Part shown: positions 24,358 through 34,797 of the stretch, piece after piece
Layout: each line of letters opens with the position of its first letter
Numbering within the stretch: position 1 is the stretch's first letter
NCBI RefSeq assembly: GCF_001642475.1
Contig: NW_019173978.1
Coordinates: 180,351 to 244,350, forward strand
Length of the DNA stretch: 64,000 bases
Direction of reading: 5' to 3'
From: Fonsecaea monophora
Lineage: Eukaryota > Ascomycota > Eurotiomycetes > Chaetothyriales > Herpotrichiellaceae
Translations under genes and position numbers: made by a program
Notes under the pieces: generated by a model
What the model was told of the DNA's origin: nothing
What the model saw: only the letters and a program-made list of their open reading frames with translations
The model's database searches: none

Positions 24358-24852
24358 ATGGCACCAGTAATGTCAGACTACGAACAAATCCAGAACGTCG
24401 TCTCTCTCTACTGTCGATGCCAGGATACAAGAAACTGGGCGCGCATGAGTCAGGTCTTTACGCCAGACGCAATCTGCGACTATCCCAGCCCTCCCCTTGC
24501 GAGGTTTGAGAATCTCAAAGACCTGGGAGAACAAATGGGGGCTTTGCTCAAGGATTTGAAAACGCTGCACAACATCACCTCCCATTATATCGAGTTCACC
24601 AGCGACACCACCGCCCGCTCCGAGGCATACACAGTCGCTTACCACTGGGGAACCGGTGACACGGAGGGTCAGTGCTGTGTCGCCACGGCCATCGCTACGG
24701 ACGAGTTTGTCAAAGACGTCTTTGACGGCAAGGAGTGTTGGAGGATCAAGTTTCGCAAATTCGTCGTCCCTGCTCCCCCGGTGGGAGATTTCGGTCTCCT
24801 TTTCCCGACAGGAGACACTACCATGCCGAAGGAATTTTTGGTGTCTCAGTAG
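24358..24852 (+). CDS. SnoaL-like small protein (SnoaL_4 type)
   Basis: A single exon of 164 aa. The ATG at 24358 is chosen because the frame upstream has no conserved sequence. The N terminus (YEQIQNVVSLYCRCQDTRNWARMSQVFTPDA) carries the helix and loop pattern of the NTF2/SnoaL superfamily, followed by HNITSHYIEF and a beta-rich C terminus. Members are cyclases, dehydratases or isomerases acting on polyketides and terpenoids, including scytalone-dehydratase-like folds. I cannot assign the catalytic residues with certainty. It is divergent from the AtuA-like gene and probably acts on the same pathway intermediate. Confidence 0.78.
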   Translation: MAPVMSDYEQIQNVVSLYCRCQDTRNWARMSQVFTPDAICDYPSPPLARFENLKDLGEQMGALLKDLKTLHNITSHYIEFTSDTTARSEAYTVAYHWGTGDTEGQCCVATAIATDEFVKDVFDGKECWRIKFRKFVVPAPPVGDFGLLFPTGDTTMPKEFLVSQ

Positions 24853-25151
24853 AGCTTACACCGTAAGGAAGTGTATGGACTGTGGGCACTAAGCGAGCGA
24901 CGGACCAGAGATCTAAATGTGCAAGGGTGTATCTACAAATGTCAACGCCTGGTTGCTTAAGACTCCGTCGCATTGTCGAGATGTAAGAACCAAGTACGCA
25001 ATTCTGCAACTGGTAGACGTATCATGCACTCAATAGAGGACTTTATCCCTGTGATCTATTCCATCGGTCGGCCTCAAGACTCGTTTCACCTCACTGATCT
25101 ATGAAGTACTAGTCGCATCACCTAGGTCCTGTTCTGTGGTTGCCATTTAAC

Positions 25152-26712
25152 CTATTTAAAGGTCCCGTAGACCGCACTCTCAAGTCCTTTATGTATTGAC
25201 ACGGCTCCGGGGTCTCCAGGCGGAAAATACTGACAAAATACCACGCCAGCGATACCAGTCTGAGGGTCAACCCACTGAGAGCCAGAGTTAGCACCTGCCA
25301 AAAAAAAAAAAAAAAAAAAAAAAAATGATTTAGATACAATCTGTGAAGCAAACTCACCCAGAAATTATTTGGCATTCCAATCCACTGCAGACTCCCTTTT
25401 CGACGGCCGCCGGGATGATCCTCCATTGCCAGCAGTCCGGCCAGTCCGTGATCAGTGTGGACACCCTTGGGAATGCTATATCCCAGCATGAAGGCAAAAG
25501 GACCCTCTAAGAAGGTCTTGATGGACTCTTTGTGCACGAGCTGGGGAGAGAAGATCTCGTCCAAAGTGTGCTTCTTCAAGATTGGCTGCCCGCCCTGCAA
25601 TAATGCCGTGAAGAGCTTGACGTAATCTTTTGGACACGAGTACGCCCCATGGCCTCCAACGGATGTGGGACTGGGTATGGGGACCAGCGGTGTCTCCCTC
25701 GGCTTCAAGGTACCCTCTGCAGTTCGCTCGTAAGGTTTGACGAGCCTTGCGTGGATATCGGGGTTCAGTTCGGGGTGGAAGGTGGTCGATGTCATGCCCA
25801 AAGGCTTCCAGATGTTTTGACTCATGTAGTCCTCCAAGGTTTGACCGCTTAGGCGCTCGACCTAGGAACCGGTAAAGTAGACGATCAGCTCAGTTCCTCT
25901 TTGCGTCTTCTCTTGAGTGACTCAGCTACGGTGAGCCCGGCCAAACGCTTTGAACTCACCAGGATGCCTGCCCAGTCTATGCCAGCACCATAGAGAAGCT
26001 GTGCACCGGGCTCATCAACCAGTGGAAGCACCCTGGTGCTGATCTGGATTCAGATCAGTACGCCTGTCTAAGGCACTTCTGTCCTAAGAGGGTTCGATGT
26101 ACCATGGTGTTATCGAGAGAGTGGTTGGAAAAGTTGTTCTGCTTGGCCCATTCCGCCAAAGAAGTGGACATACCCTCGACCGAGACGCCACTTTGATGAG
26201 AGAGCAGTAGCCTGTCGGTGGAAAAGATGATCAGCCAAAGTTCTGTTGAGTCTGATCAATCCCTTCTCTGATTTATTATATACCTTAGTGTAATTTTCTT
26301 CGTTCGCTTGCGAGTTTTCCACCGGCCAAAGCTATCTCGGCCATCCAGGATTTCGAGCAGAGACAGGTCCGGGAGAACACGAGCAACATCTTCGTCGAAC
26401 CCGATCAGGTTTCTTTCGACGCACTGCATGGCGGCGATAGTTGTCATCACTTTGGTCTGCGACGCCATCCAAAACACCGAGTTCTCGCTTAAAGGAACAT
26501 CTGTGCCTGATGTACCGGCCGATCTAGAATAGACGACTTTCCCTGCAGCGTCCAGCCAGTCAGTACAGACTCTGACGATTCAAGGACCGACAAAGACTCA
26601 TTGACTTGCCATCTCTGTTGACCACGCTGCAGACGGCAGCGGGAACCGCATAGCTGGAGTGTTTTGGGTCGGTAATGTTGGCGAGGAGCTGGTTAAAATC
26701 TTCCATTGTCAT
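25152..26712 (-). CDS. LovD-like serine hydrolase/acyltransferase (class C beta-lactamase fold)
   Basis: Six exons, 26712-26606, 26571-26284, 26211-26103, 26043-25960, 25861-25354 and 25294-25152, give 412 aa, the usual size for LovD-type enzymes. Visible are the nucleophile motif S73-x-x-K76 (ASQTK), KITLR before SHQSGVS, DEPGAQLLYGAGIDWAG with the presumed catalytic Tyr186, QNIWKPLGMTSTTF, and a C-terminal GGRRKGSLQWIG. The family transfers or hydrolyses acyl groups on small molecules, so it could open a Baeyer-Villiger ester or lactone; this is inferred. Oddities: the first intron would be only 34 nt, and the last contains a run of 26 A/T (25300-25325). Divergent from SDR 2. Confidence 0.85.
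25300..25325. repeat. Homopolymer run of 26 A (T on the coding strand) inside an intron
   Basis: It lies in the polypyrimidine tract just upstream of the last acceptor of the LovD-like gene. The length is likely unstable or affected by sequencing. Confidence 0.9.
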
Positions 26713-27323
26713 CTTGACCAAAACAATTGTTTCTGGGCTGGATGTCAAAGGTATTCCTGGGATTTCTCACTGGACTCGCGTGAAGAGAAACGGTCACTTG
26801 TGATGGCGAACAGAAGCAGGAGGGTTTTCTACAGCAGAGGGAGACCATTAGATCTTTCCCTTCCGAATGCCACCATCTCCCAAAGCAATCGCCAACACCT
26901 TGTTAGACTCTTGGCCCTCATCCTGGCCCAGATCTTCAGCAAAGTTTCGTAATCGTTGAATTAGTTACTAGTTGCACGATACAACCGTTTCCGATGTGGA
27001 TCCTCCAAGACCGGATATAGTGTTCCCGAGAACCGGAAAAGTCTTGCCTTCGGTCCTCCACGCCTGTGTCAAGCGCAGGTCATCGCGGGGAGATCATCTG
27101 GGGAAGGCACCTCGACCCCAAGTTAGTGAGGCAAGCACTGTGCATAACCGTGGCTAGGACGGGCACTCAGAAGAGCACATTCACGACTCTGATACTTAAC
27201 CTGTCGACCCAGCATGATGCGCCAAACCTGACATCGTTCGGAGTCAGGCGGTTTCTCACCAATTGGTAACACTCCTTTCCTCCAGAAGATAACAATTTTG
27301 TACAGAGTACACAGTACGCTCTC
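26713..27323. promoter_or_regulatory. Bidirectional promoter region: LovD-like (-) / SDR 2 (+)
   Basis: About 610 bp of gene-free sequence between two divergent enzyme genes. No specific site recognised. Confidence 0.45.
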
Positions 27324-28481
27324 ATGGCGATGCTCAGCGGCAAGGTTAGTCACTCCTCCCGAGCAGGTCTCGTCACTTGCGGATATCCCACGACAGCTGT
27401 TCTAACTCACGTCAAGGTCGTTTTAATTACTGGATGCTCTAGTGGGATTGGCCTCGCTACGACAAAGGCCTGTTTGGATGCAAAGGCCCAAGTGTTCGGG
27501 TGCGACGTCCAAAAGCCGCCCGCCGAGCTATCAGGACTCCTGGGCTTCTCATTCCAGACTTGCGATGTGTCGAAGCAGGCAGACATCTCCGCTACGGTGG
27601 AAGCGTGTGCCAAGGCATTCAATGGCCGCATCGATGTCCTTTTGAACGTCGCCGGTATCTCGGATCGCCTCGGTTCGGTCGATAGTCTGGATGATGAAGA
27701 ATATGACCGGGTGGTCGCCGTCGACTTGACAGGCCCGATCAAACTCATGAGGGCCGTGATCCCTTACATGCGAGCACAGCAGAGTGGCTCCATAGTCAAC
27801 ATCTCGAGTCGAGCTGGTCTGGGTGGCGGCGTCGCCGGTGTGACATACACCGCCAGCAAGCACGGGCTAGCAAGTGCCCCCCCCCCCCCCCCCCCTCTTC
27901 CCCCCTCTCCGACGAACGACACAAGATGCCAAATACCAAAGGCAAGACTTGAAGAGCATTTTGCTGACAAGGACATCATCCTGGGATAACAGATCGGCGC
28001 CACCAAGAATGTGGCCTGGCGCTTCCACCAAGAGGGAATCCGGTGCAATGCAATTTGCCCTGGAGGTATGTTGGAATATTCAGGACGGCAATTCGCAAGG
28101 CCGAAGCTCATGAATGATTGCTTTTAGGGGTACGGACCAACATCACCAATGCCATAACAGAGGGCATTGACGTCGATGCATTCCAGAATTCGAGGTCCGT
28201 ATGGATGCAAGAGTCCATTCTCCACCATCTCCCTTTCCCTCTCACCCAATCTTAAGAAGCGTCTTGATGCTAATTCTTATTTGTGGAATGACAGAGCGGT
28301 TCTGAATGTCCATTTCAACCCACAGTCCACAGGCACTCTCGACGGTCAGGATGGGCCCATTGCCACTGGCCCTATCGACCCTAAGGAAGTCGCAAACGTT
28401 CTCGTCTTCTTAGCTTCCGATCTCAGCTCCGCGATCAACGGGGCGGTGGTTCCTGTAGACAAGGCATGGTCTGCTGCTTGA
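27324..28481 (+). CDS. Short-chain dehydrogenase/reductase (SDR 2), with a GC-AG intron
   Basis: Five exons, 27324-27344, 27417-27869, 27993-28065, 28128-28194 and 28295-28481, give 266 aa. The first intron (72 nt, no stop) is removed because it splits the beta-1 strand before TGCSSGIG. Other motifs: an Asp after beta-2 (GCDVQ, suggesting NAD), NVAG, NISSRAG, YTASK, and a C-terminal [12 protein letters not shown]. The second intron appears to start with GC: the only phase-correct join giving [14 protein letters not shown] uses the donor GCAAGT at 27870, the standard non-canonical GC-AG donor. A run of 19 C follows at 27877-27895. It is an alcohol/ketone oxidoreductase, divergent from the LovD-like gene, substrate unknown. 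Confidence 0.85.
27877..27895. repeat. Homopolymer run of 19 C inside an intron
   Basis: It lies just after the GC donor of the SDR 2 second intron. It is prone to length error. Confidence 0.9.
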
Positions 28482-29218
28482 GTCCATAGTCTACATAGAT
28501 TGCTATCAAACCCAAACGCTTGATTGGATTTGAAAGCGCCACAAATACCCCTGCGGGACAGAAATAACACCATCAGAAATTCTGCTCATGCCCATATAAT
28601 ATTTCTTTCCCGTCCGGATAGTGTCTATGGTCAGATAGAACACACACTACGTCAAGCCATGGCAAAACCGTGAGCACTCCTGAAAAATAAATTGGTATCC
28701 CCCGTCAGGCATATCTGTGAGTTGCAGTCTTTGAATTCGCTCTTTAACAAAGCGACCAAGTTCTCCTCACCGTCGCCTTAAACGCTGCATTTATGAAACG
28801 CTGCATTTATGATGTCAATGCCAATGTGTAGATTGTTTGACACATTAGAGACGGCTGGAGCGGCACCATAGTTCAGGGTCTAGTGAAGACGTCCTCTCAC
28901 CGTCAACTCGAACTCTTCGCAGGAAAGCTGGGGCTTCAAGGAGCTGGGAAGCTCGACCCAGGAATAGGGAACGCCCCTCATATTCACCTTCTACCGAGTC
29001 GCCACGCTTCTTTCCCTCCATGGGGAGGATCAATAGGGGCTTCTATTTCTCGAAAGGACACTCGAATTGTTGCCGTTGTGATTATCGTTGTAAGCAGGCT
29101 TCTGTATCCCGCGAAATGCAGTCATAGGAGCTGCTGAAAAACCCTATGCGTGGCGCAGTGGTGATTGAAGGTTTGTCTTCTGTCCTCTCATACATCTTCG
29201 AGATTGTCTATCCGTTGT
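28482..29218. other. Convergent intergenic region
   Basis: It lies between SDR 2 (+) and the small bZIP gene (-). A 17-bp direct repeat (AAACGCTGCATTTATGA, period 16, sharing one base) lies at 28780-28812. No gene is supported, though a further 3' exon of the bZIP could hide here. Confidence 0.4.
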
Positions 29219-29851
29219 TCACACTTGCTGACCTTCCAAGTCTAAAAAGCTCTTGAAGAGGTTGTCGATTTCTCCCTGTGACAGAAAACCCAGTTCAGGA
29301 AGGCTGTTCGCAATTGAAGCTGTATTTGATATGCTGTTGTTGAATGCGCACGATGAGTAGTTTGACATACGATCCACATCTATCGTAGAGTCTGGAGCTA
29401 ATATGTCGATGTTTTGGCTCGTCTTGTCGCTGGGTGTAACTCCCACAACGGCCGCCTGTTCCTCAGGATTCGAGCTCTGATGGTGATGCTCACCACTGGT
29501 GTTATCCGCGCTGCTGAGTGGAGTCAAAGCTGACTTCTCCGAAACGTCTTCCGGCTTCGTGAACTGTTCTTCGTCCTCGCCGGCGATCCGGCGGACTGTG
29601 GCAAGCCGTGCCCTGAGCCGTTGGTTTTCGCTAAAGGTTTCGTCGAGCTGTTTACGCATGCTGGCCATCTTCTCGTCCACATTGACGCCAATCAGACTGT
29701 GAACCAACGCCTCGAGATGCTCGATGTATTCCTTTGTCCTTTTCCGACTCATTCGCTGCGATTCGCGATCTTGCCTCCTCTTACGCTCCCGCCCCGGCTC
29801 TATGCTGGTGTCTTTGGAGCCAGGTTTGGGGGAAGCAGTATTTGACTTCAT
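29219..29851 (-). CDS. Small bZIP transcription factor
   Basis: A single open exon of 210 aa from the ATG at 29851. The basic region (RKRRQDRESQRMSRKR) continues into KEYIEHLEALVHSL and a second helix (MRKQLDETFSENQRLRARL), a typical fungal bZIP with a short leucine-type zipper. The nearly invariant Asn of the basic region is Asp28 here (codon GAT). The rest is Ser/Asp/Glu-rich and unrecognised, with no DUF3425 seen. A downstream 3' exon is possible because a donor-like GGTCAGC sits near the stop. It is divergent from SDR 3 across 550 bp that contain two CACGTG boxes. Confidence 0.75.
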   Translation of the reverse strand: MKSNTASPKPGSKDTSIEPGRERKRRQDRESQRMSRKRTKEYIEHLEALVHSLIGVNVDEKMASMRKQLDETFSENQRLRARLATVRRIAGEDEEQFTKPEDVSEKSALTPLSSADNTSGEHHHQSSNPEEQAAVVGVTPSDKTSQNIDILAPDSTIDVDRMSNYSSCAFNNSISNTASIANSLPELGFLSQGEIDNLFKSFLDLEGQQV

Positions 29852-30401
29852 TGGTTGGCGTATTCCCTCCTTAGGTTGTATTCTTGTAGGCTTGATAAAT
29901 AGTAACCCTTTGTCCGAGACAGCGCCGCGCAAGTTGAGAAATCTATATGCTGAGCGTTGACCCAGAAACAACTGCACCGTTTGTCACGTGTTGCTCGGGT
30001 TCCGGGCTGTTCAGCTCAGAGAGTGCTCGTGGCTCGCACGCACGATGAGATCTATTGACGGTTGAGTAGACGCAGGTCCGACAATTCCCATAGTGACAGG
30101 GCTCGCGATGTGTCAGCGTTCGAACAGTAATCGACGACCCCAGTGGCAGACCCACCAAGGCTCTCACACAACGACAGCTAATTCCACCGTGCTCGGAAGC
30201 TACTGCTACCCCTGCGTGCTACGTCTCGAGCAAAGTCTGAAACAAGTTAACTATCCGGTCTTTCTTGTAGGATATAAGTTACAAAGCTACCGTAAGTAAG
30301 ACGCCTACTAGTCATCACGTGCTCGAGCTTTCTCAACCCCATCATAGGCAAGAGGCAATAACAGCTACATACAGCATAGTTACAGTTTCAAAAGTCGGAT
30401 C
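29852..30401. promoter_or_regulatory. Bidirectional promoter region: bZIP (-) / SDR 3 (+) with two CACGTG boxes
   Basis: 550 bp without a gene. Two TCACGTG sites are present, around 29984-29990 and 30315-30321, one near each gene. CACGTG is a known site for bHLH and some bZIP factors. Autoregulation by the neighbouring bZIP is an inference. Confidence 0.5.
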
Positions 30402-31422
30402 ATGGCTTCCCCTACGCTCCATCAGAGACAGCGGCTTTCTGATAAAGTGGTGATAATCACAGGTTAATGCTTCGTTCCCCTGGTACACGTGCTATATGCT
30501 AATGGAAGGACATTAGGAGGTGGCTCCGGCTACGGTGCAGGTATTGCCGTCCGCTTTGCTGATGAAGGCGCAAAGGTAGCAATCACCGACATCGATGTTG
30601 CTCGTGGTGAAGCACTAGCTGCTTCCTCTGAGGGTAAAATCCATTTCTATCAGCAAAACGTTGGCAATATCCAAGATTGGCAGAGAGTGATCACTGCGGT
30701 GGAAACCGAACTCGGGGAGATCGATTATTTGATCAACAACGCAGGAACCACTTACGCAAATAAGGTCGGCCTTGAGCGGTGCATTTGACAGCCATCTTCT
30801 TCGGTAGCTCTGACTTCTTTCAGCCGACCCTCGAAGTGACAGAAGATGATTTCGACCGTTGCTTCGACGTGAATGTCAAGGGCATCTTTCATGGAACAAG
30901 GACGGTGATCCCGCACATGCTGAATCGGAACCAGCGAACCTCTATCATCAACATTGCTTCCGTTGGTGCCACACGCCCCAGGCCAGGCCTAGTATGGTAC
31001 AACAGCTCCAAGGCTGCAGTCTGCAATGTGAGTCTTTACTCCTTAATGCCGGTGTCAGGAATTTGAAGCTTGTCATTGTGGGAGACTCACCTCTCTGAAC
31101 TGCAGGCTACCAAAGGCCTCGCGGCAGAATTCGGGCCCCATGGCATTCGAGTCAATTCGGTATGCCCATTGCTAGGAGGGACAGGACTGTATGTAATTGA
31201 CCGTACATGTGACCTCAATTACTCACCAACGCCGATAGATTCCAGTCTTTTTCCGGACAGGCTGATACGCCTGAAAACAGAGCCAAGTTCATTGGCAATG
31301 TGCCCCTCGGTCGGCTTTGTGAGCCACTCGATGTTGCAAATGCATGCTTGTTCCTTGCAAGTGACGAATCGGCATTCATAACAGGTGTCAATCTAGAGGT
31401 CGATGGAGGAAGAGCTATATGA
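30402..31422 (+). CDS. Short-chain dehydrogenase/reductase (SDR 3)
   Basis: Five exons, 30402-30462, 30517-30764, 30824-31027, 31106-31188 and 31239-31422, give 259 aa. The cofactor loop [11 protein letters not shown] spans the first splice junction. An Asp follows beta-2 (ITDID, suggesting NAD), then NNAG, VNVKG with the structural Asn, NIASVG with the catalytic Ser, YNSSK with Tyr and Lys, and a C-terminal [15 protein letters not shown]. This pattern fits the 3-oxoacyl-ACP-reductase/glucose-dehydrogenase-like SDRs common in fungal clusters. It is an alcohol/ketone oxidoreductase, substrate unknown, divergent from the small bZIP. Confidence 0.92.
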
Positions 31423-32417
31423 ACAGCAACCTCGAGCATAAAATACCTTATGTTGACAATAGATATTTTAGAGGGTTGTTAACGGTTACACTGAGGAGCC
31501 CGACTAATCTCATTGAAATTCGTCACGCAAAATATTGTAGATGGACAAGTCAGAGATCGCATCCCCTGAGACTCGTGCAGTTGACCTAGCAAGACCGCTG
31601 CGATAGCTCCAACTCTGTCAGCCAACATCGGATCCGTAATGTTCAAGACTGGCATGTCAGCCCGCCCGATATCAGAAGGAACCGACCGGCAACCCCGGAC
31701 GACAGAGCGTCTCGGAAACCCATGGGATGACGCGTGGTGGCTGCTTCAGAGAAATGGCCCGTCCGAATGCCTATTCTCGAGTGCTGAGAATGGATCCATT
31801 TGTGCAGAGATTGGCGCCTCCGAGAAGAGAAGTCTCGGAACAACAAGGAAAAGATATCGTCTCGCTTGGCCAACTGTCGCCGCGATCGGCCTGGTGAAGC
31901 ATAGTCCTCCATTCATCCAGACGAATCTAGCCGCGTGGGAAACAGGACGTCGCCAGAAGCCCCACACATGCAGAACAAGGCCTACGGAGCTGCCGCAGAC
32001 GGACGAGGCTGATTCGCTCGAGACCTGAACTTAACTTACCCTGGTGAGTAATTATGTGATTAGACGGTTATTAATGGTGCGGTGCGGGGAGTAAAGCTAG
32101 CCCAAAACGACAAGGTATCCGCCGTGAATGCCCATATTCGGGATCTCTAGATTCTGCGAGACGAGAGCTTGAATGATGCGGTCAATTTCGAGAACCAAGT
32201 TCAGATAGATGGATAGGGGTTCTTGAGAGCCGGGGAGGGAGCGTCTCGGATGGTCTGACCCCACCAACCCCGGTCCTTCACCCCAGGTAAGCGTTCTGTG
32301 GAGCAAGGACTATATTATGCCCCCAGGTACCCCTGCTTTTCTTGTTGGATGAATATTGTCGGCTTGCTTCGTCTAACCTATCAGTAGTATTACTCTATCC
32401 GCAGGAGAGAATTCAGT
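31423..32417. other. Intergenic, about 1 kb
   Basis: The overlapping frames on both strands around 31640-32030 carry no recognisable motif and I do not support them. The end is the promoter of the MFS gene. Confidence 0.45.
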
Positions 32418-34716
32418 ATGGGCAACACAGACGACACTCAAGCCAAACACCACGGAGGTCCTCGCCATGATCATGAGCACGAGGAAGACGTCGAGTATTC
32501 TCGCCGGCTTGCCAAAGATGTCAGCGAAGTTGACCCACGATACTTCAGAAGTGCCCGTTATATCGGCTCTCTAGTCGGTATATCACTGACGACCATGTCT
32601 TGCTATTTCGGCTTTGCGGTCCCGGCCTCGGTGCTCACATTCATCAACGAGGACATCGGTAAGTGGACCAGTTGTAAATTTGGTCCTCCACTAAACTTGG
32701 TTCGGATAGGTCCCAGTCCCAATGCCAGCCTGTTCTCAATCATCTGGACCATGTGCAACGCCATCAGCATCTTGCTTGTGGGGCGAATCACCGACAAATT
32801 CGGGAAAAGATATGTCAGTATCGTCGCTGGTGTGTGGGTCATCGTGGGAGCAACTGTCGCCGGGACGGCGAAGTCCATGGATACCCTGATCGGTGCGAAC
32901 GTGAGTAAAATGCTTGTATGCTGCTGACACGCAACCCCGAAAAGCTGATCATTCGGCGGATTTGCAGGTCATTATCGGAATCGGATCTGGCGTCCATTCG
33001 TCTTCTGGTGTCTTCGTTGGAGGTAAGTGGTTCCTGACCCCAGAGTGCGAAACTTGTGGAGATCTGATTGCCTCTGCAGAACTCGTTCCACATCGCTACA
33101 AATTCTACGTCCAGGCTACCATCCTGGTTCCCATGGTCGTGGCCACTGGATTTGGCGCCATCATCGGACGGTCCCTGGTGGAGTCGCTGAGCTGGAGGTG
33201 GATCTACTATATCTACATTATCCTATGCGGTAGGCGGTTATGTCGTCTCCTCCCTGGAGATGTTTGAACATCTTTACTAACCGCCATTTGACCGGCAGGA
33301 GCGGGCTGGGTTCTTCAAGTTTTGTATTACCACCCAGCCACCTTTACACAACTCCACGGCACCAAAAGATCCAAATGGCAGGAGTTCAAACGCGTTGACC
33401 ATGCTGGCATATTCCTTTTGGTGGCGGGCCTGACTCTCTTCTTGCTCGGCATTTCATGGGGAGGAAACCCGCTGCCGTGGGACTCTGCCCGTATCTTAGG
33501 TCTCACTATTAGCGGAGCTGTTACCTTGGTGGCCTTCATCTTATGGGAGGCTCTTTCGAAGACCCCAAATCCAATCGTGGATCTGAGTCTGTTCAAAAGG
33601 GTCCGGACCTTCACATGTATCAACATCGTCTCTTGGAGCGCAGGAACGCTTTACATCGCCATGACCATCATGTATCCACAACGTGAGTCAAGTTACTGAT
33701 TGGAATCATGGGGCCCAGGCTGACAAATTGACCAGAGGTTGTACGATTGTTCTCAAATGCAACCACCTCCTGGCAAACCATTGCATGGACCAGTGTCAGT
33801 TTCCGCACCTACTACTCGCGTGGCCTCAGACTAATACAATTATTCCTAGACCACTGTTGGCTTCGGAATATGGGGCGGAATCATTCTCTTGTTCCCGTTT
33901 GTCAACGCCATCGGCTACATCAAATGGCAAATCGTCTTTTGGCTGGCGCTTTCGACCGCGTTCCTTGGAGCCATGGCCTCTGTCAGAGAGGGTGATAGGG
34001 CAATGGCAATCGCCGCTTCATTCCTCAGCACCTTCGGTGCGGGCTGGCTAGAGACAGGAGGCACCGTCCTGGTACAGGTCATTAGTGAGGACGAAGATGT
34101 TGGCGTCGCCTATGGTACGTGATGATCTCCCATCCCTGGCCAGCTGTCGCGGTCAAGCTCTTTCCTGGCAGAAAAGAAATGCCAGGCCCCCCGCAATCTT
34201 CCATGGACAAGAGCGAGCTCACTGACACGTCGTTGGGTGTTAGCAATGCTACGTGCCGGTCAATCAATCTCTGGCGCCATATTCACCGCTGTCTTCCTGG
34301 CAATATTGAATGGCAAAGCACCCGGCAAAGTCCAGACCTACGTCACGGAGGCAGCCTTGCAGGCAGGTCTACCAGCATCGTCGCTCCCGATTCTTTTCAA
34401 CGACATCCTGAAGGGTGCTCCAAGCTTCGCTGATGTGCCCGGCATAACTACCAAAGTTGGCGTGGCGGTGCAGTCGGCGCTTGTTCGGGCCTACGCAGAC
34501 TCGTACTCCTTGGTATACTACGCTGCCCTCGCTGTCGGCCTTGCGAGCTTGATAGCGGCGCTCTGTATGGCAGACCTGGACCGCTTCATGACCGGCCACA
34601 TCCCCAAGCAGGTATACACAAAGGAAGAGAGGGATATCCAGGTTTCGATCGACAGTGATGCGAAGGAAGCTCCCACCGAACAGCAGTTGGAGGAACACAA
34701 GGAGCTTGAAGTGTGA
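32418..34716 (+). CDS. TRI12-type MFS transporter (efflux pump)
   Basis: Eight exons, 32418-32658, 32710-32900, 32968-33022, 33080-33229, 33299-33682, 33736-33794, 33850-34114 and 34244-34716, give 605 aa. Many hydrophobic helices are visible, consistent with the 14-helix drug/proton class. The first cytoplasmic loop holds the MFS motif GRITDKFGKRY. The N terminus is His/Glu-rich and cytosolic, and the C terminus is hydrophilic (KEERDIQVSI...). Length, the long N-terminal tail and motifs such as ARYIGSLVG and SWRWIYYIY fit the fungal TRI12 family, which exports secondary metabolites or transports siderophores. It probably exports or imports the compound handled by the cluster; direction cannot be read from sequence. 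Confidence 0.88.
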
Positions 34717-34769
34717 GCTAGTGACTCGAAATCGTTACCTGGGCTTCTGGGCGTAGATGACGTGTCTGG

Positions 34770-34797
34770 AGACGCGAGGTTAGCAGACCTCGCGTCT
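34770..34797. terminator. Perfect 11-bp inverted repeat between convergent 3' ends
   Basis: Arms AGACGCGAGGT / ACCTCGCGTCT with a 6-nt loop (TAGCAG), starting 53 bp after the MFS stop and touching the stop of the relic methyltransferase exon. It could form a hairpin in the 3' UTR of either transcript. A function in termination is a guess. Confidence 0.5.

Noticed and set aside
31639..32028. 129-codon plus-strand frame with overlapping minus-strand frames
   Set aside because: No motif, no domain and equal openness on both strands; likely chance.
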